Notes under the pieces: model-generated
Seen by the model: only the letters and a program-made list of their open reading frames with translations
The model's database searches: none
Told to the model about the DNA's origin: nothing
Translations under genes and position numbers: made by a program
From: Plectosphaerella cucumerina
Taxonomy: Eukaryota > Ascomycota > Sordariomycetes > Glomerellales > Plectosphaerellaceae
DNA: 64,000 nucleotides
Direction: 5' to 3'
Assembly: GCA_020746995.1 (NCBI GenBank)
Contig: JAGPXD010000001.1
Span: 1,550,001-1,614,000 of the forward strand
Shown: positions 44,742 through 56,248 of the stretch, in pieces
Layout: the number at the start of each line of letters is the position of its first letter
Numbering within the stretch: the first letter of the stretch is position 1

Positions 44742-46595
44742 GGTGGTCAATGGATGGGGGAAGAGATGCAAGTGAGGGAGGAAGAGAGCAATGGGAATGG
44801 GACTCGACAACTACGGATAGGATGAGATCGAAAGGTCGCTACAATAAAGATTTCCGCTGCTGACGAGAGATGGGTTGGTGTTGTAGATGAGATGTCAGCG
44901 CCGGAGGTTGTCTCCCCCACCAGCGACGTCCTGAGCTGATGGCTCGGTCCGGGGGTTGAGGGGAGCCGAGGCACAGATGGAGCCGGCGCGGGTCGTGATC
45001 CGCTGCAGCGTTGGAGTTGAGGATCGTGGGGAACTCGTGTGGAGGGGCGTCGGCAGTTTGGCCCGTTTGGGAGGCGTTGCGTTTGGGGGGGCCGGGGTCG
45101 CTAACCGCAAGGATGCTAGGGGCGCTGTGGAGGGGCGGATGCATCAAACTACACCGGCCTACACCGAGGACATCGTGCACTCACTGCAAAGGGATCAAGC
45201 AAATTTCCTTATCAAACATGCATCACGGATCTGGTCAAAATACAAAAAGACCTCCCTCGGAATCCCGTATGTAGGACCCTTGGGCAGGCGAAAACAGCCG
45301 TATAGTTTTGCTTCGAACGGGATTCGAATCCCCCCGCCGACGGCACGAGCGATAATCACCACTCGTCAGTGGTTTTACCCGCTCGGCCACCGGTGGGAGG
45401 CCCGTTGGAATGGATGGAAAGACCCCAGACTATAAGGGTTTGGCTGATGTTGTGGTGGGGGGCGAGGCAGGCACGGAAATTCTGTGTGCACGCGTCCATG
45501 GGCCGGCGCGCATGGGTCAGCAAGTGGGTGAAGCCAGGACGGCCACAGGATGTAGGTCCCTCGAGTCGATAAGATTGCCGCTAGGAAATCTGTGCTGTCT
45601 GCTCAGCATCGACAATTTGTTCGCCGCAGTATAGACACAAGGCCACAACATGTCTCGTTGAACTTGAAGGGCTTGCTGTTTTCGAGGGATCGTTTGCCTA
45701 GACCAACGCCGGCTGCTGATGCATGATTCGGGAGCAATTGCCCGAAAAGAGATGACTACATGGCTTTGTGAGATGGGTTCTACGTGCCTGATATACGGAG
45801 GAGTCCGTCAGGATTGAGAAGACAGATAGGTAGGCCTCCACGCGTCTTGAAGCCTACAGTGAGCGCAGACCGAAGCGACTGAGTGAAGCCATACGGAGGT
45901 GGCTCAGCTCCTACGATCAATAGCGTCTCGAAGGGGTCATTCCTATATGGAAATGCTAGATGGAAGGGGAAAAAGCCGGCTGTCTGTAAGAGGGATGAAG
46001 TGAAGAAGTGAGGAAGTCCAAGTTGTCACATCTCCACTCTGATGGAAAGAAGTCCGCCCACGTGCGTCGGAATGTCAGCAGCACTGCCCGTTGCCCGCTG
46101 CCCCACGTCTGATAAGCCTCCCCATCGCCCGATAGCCTCAGCACCCCGGCCAGGTACACGCCTACCACTGCAGGCCCGGAAGGTACACGCGGGGCCCTGG
46201 GCTGTCCTGCAGCCCCCTGCCACCTCACCGTCAGTGGTCGGTCCACCAGTTTCCCTCACCTTCCAGTGCTGTTGGCCGACGTCCCGCCGTTCGAAGTGTC
46301 GCCTCGAGCTGCTTGACCTCACGTCACCCCAGGCCAGGCCACCACTCACAACTCCACATCCACCCTCGCCAAAAACCCTCCGTCTCTCTCGACGTGACAC
46401 CTTGCACCCGGTCGCTGCCACATCCAAGCTTCTCTTCTACAACGCAGCTCGTCCAACGAAGCTCTCGGTCCATCCTCCCAAGACCAACCGCCCCTGCCGC
46501 GACCTACCCCGCCACTTCCGACCTCTGGCGGCGAATCCTCCCGAACCTCCTCCCATCGTCGATAATCACAACACCGCATCACCACACAGGCAGCA
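44742..46595. other. Intergenic, about 1.85 kb
   Basis: Runs from the quinone oxidoreductase promoter to the dsk2 promoter. Apart from the tRNA-like element at about 45310-45393 I see no gene. The last 300 bases are C-rich and pyrimidine-rich, the probable dsk2 leader. Confidence 0.5.
45310..45393 (-). pseudogene. Decayed tRNA-like element
   Basis: Read on the minus strand there is a good Pol III A box (TGGCCGAGCGGG, about 45378-45389) and, 55-60 bases on, a near-B box (GGATTCGAATCC, about 45319-45330), spaced as in a tRNA with a long variable arm. The T-stem closing pair is broken (A instead of G before TTCGAAT), the acceptor strands do not pair and no clean anticodon loop forms. I read it as a decayed serine- or leucine-type tRNA, or a tRNA-derived short element. 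A functional tRNA is unlikely. Confidence 0.4.
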
Positions 46596-47949
46596 ATGGC
46601 AGACAGCGCCGCCGCCCCCGCGGGCGACGCCCAGGTCACCTTCAAGGTCAAGACCGGTGGCGACAAGACGCACACCCTGACCATGGCCGAGACGGCCACA
46701 GTCCTCGAGCTCAAGAACACCCTCGCCGGTGACGACTACGAGGGCGTCCCCGCCGAGCGCCAGCGCCTCATCTACTCCGGCCGCGTCATGAAGAACGACG
46801 ACCCTCTCTCCACATACAAGATCAAGCCAAACAACACCATCCACATGGTCAAGTCGGCCGCCTCCAACCCCACCCCTCAGCCCTCCGGTGCCGCCTCGAC
46901 CCCGACCCCGGCTGCCGTGCCCCAGAACATGGCCGCCGGTGTCGCCAACAACCCTCTCGCCGGCCTCACCGGCGCGAGATACGCCGGCCACATCAACCTG
47001 CCCAGCCGTGACATGTTCGGCGCCGACGGCGGCGTGAGTTCCTCTGCCACCCCCTGAGAAGCACCCAGACTAACCCTACTCGCAGATGGGTGCGCCCCCT
47101 TCCGACGACCAGATGGCCCAGATGCTGTCCGACCCCGCCATGATGCAAACCATGAACGCCGCCCTCGACAACCCCCAGTTCATCGACTACATGATCCAGA
47201 GCAACCCTCAGCTGCGCAACATGCCGAACGCCCGTGATATCATCCAGTCGCCCTTCATGCGTCAGATGATGACCAACCCCGATATGCTCCGGAACGTCAT
47301 GCGCATGCAGCGCAACATGATGGGCGGCCAGGGCGCCGGCGCCTTCCCCGCCCCTGGCGCTACCGACAACAACCCCGATGCCGCGGCCGCGAACCCCGAT
47401 CCCACCGCCAACCCTGCCACCGGCGCACCGAATCCCTTCGGCTTCCCCTTGGGCGGCGCTGGCGACATGAACCAGCTCATGGCCCAGATGGGTGGCCTCA
47501 ACTCCCTCTTCGGCGGCCAGGGCTTCCCCGGCGCTGCCCCCGCTGCCCCTGGCGCACCCGCTGAGACGCGCGACGCCGCGGCAACCGGCACCCCGGGCAC
47601 CGGCGCCTCGCAAAGCCCTCCCCCGGCCAACCCCTTTGCCGCCCTCTTCCCTCCGCCCGCCGGCGGCGCCCAGGCCGGCGCGGGCGCGGGTGCTGGCGCG
47701 AACCCCTTCGCCGCCAACCCCTTCATGAACCCCGAGGCGATGCAGCAGATGATGGCCATGCTGGGCGGCGGCGGCGGCGCCTCCCCCGCCGCGCCCCCAG
47801 ACAACAGGCCGCCCGAGGAGCGCTACGCCGAGCAGCTGCGCCAACTGAACGACATGGGCTTCTTCGACTTTGACCGCAACGTGGCCGCCCTGCGGCGAAG
47901 CGGAGGTAGCGTCCAGGGTGCCATTGAGCACCTGCTGAACGGCGCCTGA
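46596..47949 (+). CDS. dsk2: Dsk2 (ubiquilin), UBL-UBA proteasome shuttle
   Basis: Delivers ubiquitinated proteins to the proteasome. Exons 46596-47033 and 47086-47949 give 433 aa. The N-terminal ubiquitin-like domain spans about residues 12-88 (VTFKVKTGGDKTHTLTMAE, RQRLIYSGRVMKNDD). An STI1-type region follows (MAQMLSDPAMMQTMNAAL, NPQLRNMPNARDIIQSPFMRQMM). The middle is Gly/Ala/Pro/Asn-rich with NPF repeats, and a second Met-rich NPEAMQQMMAML segment precedes a C-terminal UBA domain (YAEQLRQLNDMGFFDFDRN...AIEHLLNGA). The layout and length are those of Dsk2. The intron is phase 0. Confidence 0.95.
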
Positions 47950-48227
47950 GGGGTGAGGGAAGGGGTGCCATGAGTGTGTGGTGGTGACTGCTTCGAGAGC
48001 GCTGCGAGATGTGTACATAAGCGTATCTCGACAAGCGCAGGCGGTCGGCCGTTTGGCCGTCTAGAGGCCGGTTTTTCGCTAGGTTTAGCCTTAGGAAACA
48101 TACCATGGGAACATGATGAATTCACGTCGTTACAAAGCGTTGCAATTCGTTGCGCTCATCAGCTAATTGCCTGCCACCCCTTGCATGGCACCAACGAGCT
48201 TGTGGTGTCAGTGCTACTTGTCCACTC

Positions 48228-48596
48228 TCACATCCTATCAGGGGCACTGGGAAGCTCTTCACCCCTGATCTTCCTCGCGTCAGCCTCTGCCACCAAAGCA
48301 ATCAGCTGCTTCCTAGCATCGTCAGAAAGTTCCCCGTTTTGAGAGGCACGTTCCATCATTGCTGCCATTTCGCTTCTCGAATGCGCACCCTTGGCTTGCG
48401 GATCGGACCCAAAGGAGCTGGGTATAAATGGGAAGCGGTTGATATCTTCTGCCGTCCAATAGTTTGTTGCCCCAACTGGTTCTGGTGGTTTGACCTGGGT
48501 TTGTGGCGAAGGGCCCGGACCAGTTGATTCTAGAGGTGGTATCACTGGACCGAGGAATGGTGGCACGGCGTCTTTCGCATCCGGGACGCCAGGCAT
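48228..48596 (-). CDS. 122-codon frame overlapping the NLR stop codon (TGATG)
   Basis: An ATG at 48596-48594 overlaps the last base of the NLR stop codon (TGA, 48598-48596) and opens 122 codons in another frame. The product is Pro-rich at first (PPFLGPVIPPLES) and then looks like ordinary coding sequence (NYWTAEDINRFPFIPSSF, SEMAAMMERASQ, LSDDARKQLIALVAEADARKIRGEELP). I do not recognise it. It may be the true C-terminal exon of the NLR gene: a donor GTGGGC at 48628 and acceptor CAG ending at 48495 would join the frames through a 134-nt intron, giving about 1116 aa in all. Otherwise it is a separate small protein, or the mark of a frameshift. Confidence 0.5.
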   Translation of the reverse strand: MPGVPDAKDAVPPFLGPVIPPLESTGPGPSPQTQVKPPEPVGATNYWTAEDINRFPFIPSSFGSDPQAKGAHSRSEMAAMMERASQNGELSDDARKQLIALVAEADARKIRGEELPSAPDRM

Positions 48597-51500
48597 CAAA
48601 AGAGGAACTCAAGCGGATCCACGCCCACATCCGTCAGTGTAGGATCGTAGAAAATAGAGCCGTAATCTAGCTCTGACGGATCGAGCTATAAAAGTATCAG
48701 AAACTGGAAATGAATAACGAGGAAAGTAGCCCAGAGTTAGGCATCGTAATCTTACCTCGAGTTTCTCTTGTGGAAACCAATCCTCTACTCCAAATATTGG
48801 ATCTAGAAACCAACCCTCTTCTTTAGGTATTGGTTCTGATGACCGATCCGAAACTCCCTGGAATTTGGATGGCCACGAGATCGGTTTAATCTTCGTGTCC
48901 TCCCCGAATGGCCTCAATGATCTCTGTTGGGACTCGTCCCAGCTGGTGGGCTGGTACGAGAAGCCGTCATCCTCCATCATGGCAGGATGGCTGGCAGCTT
49001 GCCGTGGTATCATTGCTGGCGGTGGCGACTTTGGTCCTGCCATTACCAATGAAAAGGGCTGCCGGACGTCTCCAGGCATTTTTTCTGCATTTGTTCGTCG
49101 GATTGACCGGTATTTGCGGGTTTCGGTGTGGAGATCCTTCACATGTCGCCGTAGAGCGTTCACTGAGGGGAAAGCTGGATATTGGCAGCCATCAGCCTCA
49201 CATCTCAAAACTGGCCGATGTGCCTCCTCGTGTTGGTCGCGGAGCTTTTCCGTTTCAAATCCAACAGCTTTGCGGCGGCATCCTCCAAGACGGCAGGTGT
49301 AAGCAAAGTCCCTGTGTGTCTTTCGAAAGCTTGCGAGCTTGTCGAGACTTGTCCCTGTAACGTTTTGCCTAGATAACAAATCTCGGACGATGGCTTGATA
49401 TCGGGACAGTACTTTCTCAAGCGGGTTCATAGGACCAGTAGCCAATGTATGATCTGGCACACAATTAGCTTTGATTATATATTTGGAGAGTTGAGTGCAA
49501 TAGTACCCCCTTTTGCTCGCGAGCCTAGGCTGCGAGCCTTGAGGACACCCACACCAGCCCAGTGCAACATCGGCAAATGTTGGATGCATCTCAACAATGA
49601 ATCGTTCGAAGTGAGGTCATTTACTGGTAGTTCAAGTGCTGTTTCTCGGTCGCATCGATGGATTGCTTCAAGCCTTGAGCATAGCTCGCCCATAAGCTCT
49701 TGAAGGGTGTCGCCAATTAGAGCAGTGCTTTGTCGAGAGTACATGGCAAGAACAGTATCTACCCAGTACTCTTGAGCATAAAGTTGGAATGCATACAGGC
49801 CGCTGAGCACAAGCTGCTGTTGTCTTCTCTCGTCGACCTCTCCGGAGCTGAAGCATCTGGTGGCTGAGAGAAGGAGAGTCATTGAGGCGGTGGTGTGCTC
49901 CAACAACGCACTTTGCTCTGAGATCGGAAGCAAGGCTTGGGGGGACTGAAGATATCTATGAAGATGATCAGTCAAGAGTGAATTGCGCTTTTCCCGGACA
50001 TCGTCGACTTACTCCTTCACGGAGCTATGGATGAGTGCCAATGTTGAGTCTGGTCGCTCCTCCACAAGTTGCGAACAGAGACCTAAGACAAAGCTCGGCA
50101 CGACGTCCTCTTGCTGCGGGTTTCCCGGTGCAAAAGTGATGGCTGACTGCAGTTCAATCTTCTTCAAGGGACGTTTGCTGTAGAGAATCCAGCCCAGCAT
50201 TGAAGCCAAGCGATCAACGGACTGTTGATCGAAATTGGAGATGGTCTGGAGAAGAATTTTCTCATAACTTCTCGGGACATCAATGTCAGCTTTAAAGCTG
50301 ATTGGCATGACGTGCAATTTAACTTACAACTGCTCCAGCTCTCTCGGAAGTATCTTGATGGCATTTTCGATCTCGTTTCTGTGGTAGATAAGGTTGCCGG
50401 AGATGTAGTTGAGGACAAGTCGTGCCCAGAGAAACATGGCTGATGCAACCAGATTAGCGTTGGGTCAACATCCACCACGCCTGTATCTATACCTTCCGCT
50501 TTGGCTGCCAGTTTTTGAGACAGGTCTTTGACTTTGGCATCGTCGATTCCGAGCTCATGGAGCTGTCTGCGCATGAATCCAAAGCGTTGCCGAGCATAGC
50601 TTTCGATGCTACGCGTGATATGTGTCACTTCATCATTGAGAGAGATCTTTGGCAGAATTCGCAGACGCTTTCGCAAAAGCTCTGTGCGACGGGACACAAG
50701 AAGAACCTTGCATGAGCACGCTGAGGCAGCGCTCGGCGACACCAAGCGCTCGAGAAGCCAGATCAGACGTTTCTGCTTCTCGTTCTCGCAAACATCTAGA
50801 CCATCGATGATAATGTGGATTGAGTGGCTCATTGAGTTGTTGTGGCGAACCGCGCCAGAGGTATTCCTGATGATCTCTTCGAGGGCGTCCGAAGTGACTG
50901 TTCTTTCGAGAAATTGGGAGGTTTTGAGATTGTGGATGTAGGCGATGAGGTCTTCGTTGGTACGGACAAGCTGGAAAAGAATCGATCGCAAGATCGAATC
51001 ATAGTTTGTTGATGCAGGTGTTAGTGCGTCGCAGAAGTGACGGACCACAATGGAGTCGGGTACTTTCTGTAGGAACGCCACGATTTGGTTTGCGATGGTC
51101 GTCTTCCCGCTCCCTGGGCTTCCCTGGAGCCATAGAAAGCCGCTATTGGAGTCGGCTCGCAACCAAGATCGTATTCTATCATGCTGAATGATCCAGTCGC
51201 AGATACCAGGATACTTTGATACCTCTTGCGTGATGGAGTCAAAGATGAGGGCCTGCTCCGTGTCGTCCACCTTGAGCCACGTGCTGACGTCTTCGTAGAG
51301 GCTGGCATGTTTGATCTTCTCATCGTTGGCCACCTTCGCTAGTTTCTCGACTTTTTCTTGGCTCAAAGCCTCTCGCTGCCGACGGGCCTCGGAGATGTTC
51401 AGCGCGTTCGCGGTGTTGTCGAGAAGTTTCTCGTGCGCCTTCAAGTTTTCCATGATGGACTCGAACCGTCGCTCGAAGCGCCCCCAGGACGTGAGAAAGA

Positions 51501-52136
51501 AGAGTTCCCAGGCTGCTGAGAGTTAGCTTGGCGAATACGCAGATAGGAGCACTGGCATACAGCTTCTCGTGACAAACTTATATGCTTCCCCGTTGAATTC
51601 AAGAATGTCGGAGTAGAATACCACAACGATCTGCTGGAACTCCGGGATGTCCACGAAGGTATCCTGGAGGAGTTTGAACCTGACGAGAGCCTCGCCGATG
51701 CGGGAATATTGGCCAATGATTTTGTCGAATGCTTGGACGTTCTCGCAAGTGACCTACGTAGACAGTCCAAGTTCAGTGCTCTGTGACGCAGTGCCAGGCC
51801 AGAAGTGACCAAGATCGCTCTCAATACCAGACTCACATTGACGATAAACTTGATGGGCGCCCATATCAGGGGCATAAATGGCACTCCGTTACAAAGAACC
51901 TCGACGGCCTTGGAGTAGTGATGGAGACCCTCGAAAAGGGGCATCAGCCTGCGGGTGTTGCGTAGGCAGTCCCTGGCAGCCATTTGGGCTTCTGTCTCCA
52001 GAACGCCCTGTCTCGCATCTTCCAAGGTTGTCTGGCTGAAATCTTTGACGTGGAGACCGGAAAGCTTGCTTTCAAAGTTCTTGCGGGCGGTTTGCAGGAC
52101 CTGCAGTGCCGGCCCTGAACGCCTTGACTTGGGCAT
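48596..52136 (-). CDS. NLR-like STAND protein: N-terminal fungal domain, NACHT, two C2H2 zinc fingers
   Basis: Candidate fungal NLR, the class that includes heterokaryon-incompatibility and self/non-self sensors. Eight exons on the minus strand fit: 52136-51837, 51753-51561, 51512-50493, 50439-50328, 50267-50013, 49955-49507, 49453-48756 and 48685-48596, giving about 1038 aa. Residues 1-165 are a helical N-terminal domain of the type preceding NACHT in many fungal NLRs (LMPLFEGLHHYSKAVEVLCNG, APIKFIVN). Walker A is GSPGSGKT (295-302), Walker B IHIIIDGLD near 400. A winged-helix-like part follows (YEKILLQTI, ILYSKRPLKKIELQSAI). Near the end are two C2H2 fingers: C830, C835, H851, H855 and C861, C866, H880, H885. 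No ankyrin, WD or TPR repeats are seen; the sensor is thus the zinc-finger region. The acceptor of exon 5 and the last exon are uncertain. Confidence 0.82.
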
Positions 52137-52513
52137 TGCGGCTTCTGTGCCTGAAGCATTCGTTGTCGAAGTGGGAGGAGGCCTGTTCGTGTCAGCTGAA
52201 GTAGAACGAAGATCCCATTTTATTGCGCCCAGATGCGGCCAGGCTGTGGCCGGATGGATGTGACCAGGAGGCCTCTCAACCAACCAAGTCTTGAGGCGAA
52301 GCGCTGCTGAGCCTACATGCCAGCGCATGCTCCTATGCAGCCTCACCGCTTGACGGTTGTACATGCATGGGGGCGAAGCAGCCGAGACAGGCATCAATCA
52401 GGCTACGGTCTTGATGCGCCCTCCTCAAGACACATCTTCGGAATCAGCCTACCATACTCTGACCTGGCGTCTACCATTGTTACAGCGTCAAACGTATTGA
52501 GTGAGGTGGTATC
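52137..52513. promoter_or_regulatory. Short divergent promoter, NLR / SNF2 pair
   Basis: Only 377 bases separate the two head-to-head start codons, so promoter elements must be shared or interleaved. I cannot identify a specific binding site by eye. Confidence 0.5.
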
Positions 52514-55500
52514 ATGTCGCAATTCTGGAATCCGAACAAGCGCCAACGGGTGGCCTACGAGGACCAAACGGACAGCGACAGTCGATCGGTCTATGGAAGG
52601 GCTCACGATGACCAAAACGAGTACGGCATCCAAGGGACGTTCTCCGGCTTCAGCGGCGCAGGCATCGCAGAGACGGAAGCCACATGCAGGATGCCATGTG
52701 CCACAACGCAGTCGCAAGACCAGAGCAGTGAGCTGTTCATCTCAGACATCCAAGGCTCGGTGCAAAACGTGTTGGCACCGGAAGAGACTGTGTGCTTCGG
52801 CATGGTAAGACACGCATTGCATCGGACTTCCTCCCGTAAACATGCCCAACTGACAATGCTTGCACTCAGATTACCCACCTGAGCGCTTCTATCCAAACAA
52901 CTCTTGGCGTGGTTCCGACTTTGCCATGCAAAGTCAAGCTATCCGACCAAGCTGGCTTTGAGGCAATCGACGGATCTCTGATTCAAGGAGCTGTCAAGAC
53001 GGAATTCACTCACATCACTGAAGCCCTGCTTGAGGACAAGGACCTGGAGTTGGAAGTATACTGCATAGATGGACTCTCCAGGTCAGCAAGACCATCATTG
53101 CATACCCGCGTTTACCCATGCACCATCTCAATCACAATATACGGACCCATAGGAGCCTTTGAAGAAGTCGGTACCTACTTTCAGGATGAAGGCATCTACC
53201 TCCAGGACCCTGTCAACGCCGAGTTGCACTGCAGATACCTCAACCCCCATCGACTTTCTTCTGTCTGCACAGACACAATAATTTGGACCTCTGATCTCCA
53301 TAACAAACATCATCAGTTGCTTCACCTGAAAGAGCGTCGGGTTGAGTCGGCGATGCTGGACATCTTTGAGTCGAACGAAGATTTGGCAGAGGCACCGCAG
53401 CCGAGAGGCATCCGAACCCCCTTGGAAAAGTAGGACTCAGATGAGCCCCCCGAATTTGTCGTGGATGCTGACATCTCTTCCAGGCACCAAAGACAAGCTC
53501 TCACGTTCATGCTCCGACGAGAGAGGGGATGGGGATATGCAATGGAACCCCCTGTGCCTGATCTCTGGGACATGAGTGAGACTTCCGAGGGTGTCTGGTA
53601 TGGCTCTCCCAAGACTCGAAGGCCGAAGAGAGCACTGATATCTCTATCCAGCTTTACCAACATGATCTCCGGATTGCAACAGCTTGAGCCACCTCCAAAC
53701 TTCTTTGGAGGGGTCATTGCTGACCCCATGGGCTTTGGCAAGACGCTCGCCATGATCTCCTTGATAGCTACGGACACATCATGCAGTTACACTGGAAATG
53801 TACTTTCTAATGAAGAAGTATCGTGGCTGTCGTCAGCATCCTCGAACTTGACCTTGGTGGTCGTGCCAGCCCCAAGTGAGTCGCTACATGCCTTCTTTTC
53901 GTCTTGATACATGTGGTCTAACTGCCTGACAGTGCTTGGAACATGGGAAGCAGAGGTTGCGAGGTTGGTAGCTATGATACGTTTGCTGAAGAATAATTCC
54001 AAACTAACAGATCATCAGCCATGCGATGCCAATGGCTGTCCCCATGATGCGCTTCTATGGAAGCTCGAGGGCCATTGATTATCGCATGATGGCATCCCAT
54101 GGGATTGTTCTCACAACCTACCACACGGTTGCTGCAGAATGGAAGTCAGCGGCAAAGACCAATGCCCCAACACACTTGTTCGACATCGAATGGAAACGCA
54201 TTGTTCTCGACGAAGGTGCGTTTATTCTGTCCTCGCTCCAAGGTCCTATCTCTGGCCGCTGACCTTGAGACCAGCCCACAACATCAAGAACGTCCAAACC
54301 CAGATGGCGCGCGCTTTGGGCAAACTTCAGGGGCGCTCACGCTGGGCCGTTACTGGAACTCCAATCCAGAACCATCTGAAGGATTTTTCTGCCCTTCTCA
54401 ACTTTCTTCAGGTCCATCCATACTCGGACCAGAAACTGTTCGACCGAGACATCTCAAGCCTGTGGAAGGATCAGAAGGAAGATGAAGCGAAGAAGAGACT
54501 GATTCGGCTGTCCCGTCATCTGCTCCTTCGGCGCCCACAGAAGACTGTCATACTACCGCCGAGACAAGACCTCATGTGTCCCGTGGAGTTCAACCAGGCA
54601 GAGCGAGCGTTTTACGACGAGATTCGGAATGGAGTGATTGCTCATCTCGACGAATCCATGATAGAAGCAGCAGAAAGGACGGGCGGTCGCTCGTACCTGA
54701 ATGCTCTTCATCGGATCGAGGCGATGAAAATGGTCTGCGACCTTGGGTTATACTACGAGCACCGCCATCAGACCTCCAATGCTCTGGAAAAGTCCGCGGA
54801 TTGGGGCCAGATTGCGCAATCATCGTTCATGAAGTGCTGCGAAATGGGTCCAATGCAATGTTACTATTGCAACGCAGAAGTCCAGCCTTCGGACTTCCAG
54901 GACGCCGGTATCGCGCACTTTGCTCAGTGCCTGCGGTGCGTCTGCTCGAGTTGCGCCATGTCCGCCATGATACACGGAGAGTCTGTAAAGTGCGGCCATG
55001 ACGTCCCCTGCCCAATCGCCCAGGTGTCTTTGGAGTCCCCCACAGACGATGGAGTCTCCCTGACCAAGGCCGTCGATGCTCACCAACCGATGATACTCTC
55101 GACAAAAGTGGCGAATCTGGTGGGGCAGATACACGCTCTTCCTCAGGGAACTAAGAGGTAAGTTTAACATGATTGGAGTGATGTCCTTTCTGACTCTTGA
55201 CTGCAGCGTCGTCTTCTCGAACTGAAGAATGAGTCTCGATATGGTTGAGGCTGGTTTGAGAAGGGCCTCGATTTCTGTGCTGCGCTTCGACGGCAAGGTG
55301 CCCCAGGCTGAGCGGCAGTCGGTGGTGAACAAGTTCCAGAACCCGGCGGACTCGAGCGTGCAGGTCCTGCTCCTCACGTTGTCATGTGGCGCCGTAGGGT
55401 AAGTTTCCATGATGGGGAGGTACTGTATATCTTGCTGATGTTCTCTGCAGCTTGACTCTGACCGCCGCTTCATGGGCCTTTCTTCTCGAGCCGCACTGGA

Positions 55501-55826
55501 ATCCGACGGTGGAGGAACAGGCGCTCGCTCGTATACATCGGATGGGCCAGAAGCGACCTGTCACGACCGTGCGACTTTATGTTCGAGACACGTTCGAAGA
55601 GGTACGCCTAATGTTCAAGCTTGTTTGGGCTTTGTATGCTGATTCCCCTGTAGAGGGTGATGCAAGTCCAAGACTCGAAGAAAGCATTGGCCGACCTGGT
55701 GCTGGGGGCTCATAACGAGCAGGACGGGAACACAAATCTGAAAAATCTCGAGGTGAGTTTCCTGGTCGGGTTCGTAAGCTAAGCGGTCGCTAACACCTGT
55801 CGAAGCGGCTTCGAAGTTTGGTTTGA
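52514..55826 (+). pseudogene. SNF2/RING helicase (Rad5/HLTF-like), interrupted by two in-frame stops
   Basis: Exons fit at 52514-52804, 52870-53875, 53933-53955, 54011-54215, 54275-55157, 55207-55398, 55451-55601, 55654-55752 and 55806-55826. The SNF2 ATPase has DPMGFGKT (Walker A), LDEAHNIKN (DEAH box), SRWAVTGTPIQN, and the C-terminal helicase lobe has LTLTAASWAFLLEPHWNP and RIHRMGQKRPV. Between the lobes is a degenerate RING-like Cys cluster (CYYC, CLRCVCSSC). Such proteins are SMARCA3/Rad5/Ris1-like DNA translocases. Two stops break it: TAG at 53431-53433, where CAG (Gln) would fit (PLEK-stop-DSDEPPE), and TGA at 55223-55225, where TGG (Trp) is normal in VVFS.W. Neither can be removed by a plausible intron. 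The donor after WEAE (GTTGCG) is also poor. I read it as a recent pseudogene; sequencing error is the main alternative. Confidence 0.72.
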
Positions 55827-56248
55827 TGGGGGAGGATTCGAGTTGGAGGCCTCGGCTGAGGATGATCGTCGTTCAGGGGCTAGCGGTCGCTTCTCGGCGT
55901 CGCCGTAGCGCTCAACGCCAGCTTGGTCTTCGTAGCTTCCCCAAAGTCATGATATGTTGTTGTCGGCATTCGAGCAGCTCGTGATTTCTGCGTTGAACAC
56001 CAAGTCCGCCGTTGGAGAACGTTTGGATTAGTGGCGATCCGACGTCATGGCTGTCGTGTCCCGCCCAGCACTAGCGACCCAGCTGTGCCTCGGTCTGTCA
56101 GGATGACCTCATCGAGCATCATCATGCCCAGACAGGTATCCGTTGTTTGATGATGCGATGCTGTACTTCCGACTTTATAGTGACAGTCATCGTTGGATAA
56201 ACAAATCGTTATCCACGACATCACAGCTACGATTGCCTTCCTATCATA
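55827..56248. other. Intergenic, 420 bases
   Basis: Lies between the helicase pseudogene and the next gene, in the same orientation. I see no feature. Confidence 0.5.

Noticed and set aside
53338..53438. Intron removing the TAG at 53431 in the helicase gene
   Set aside because: The possible donors are out of phase or poor (GTTGAG, GTCGGG), and the segment to be removed has family-like sequence (RGIRTPLEK).
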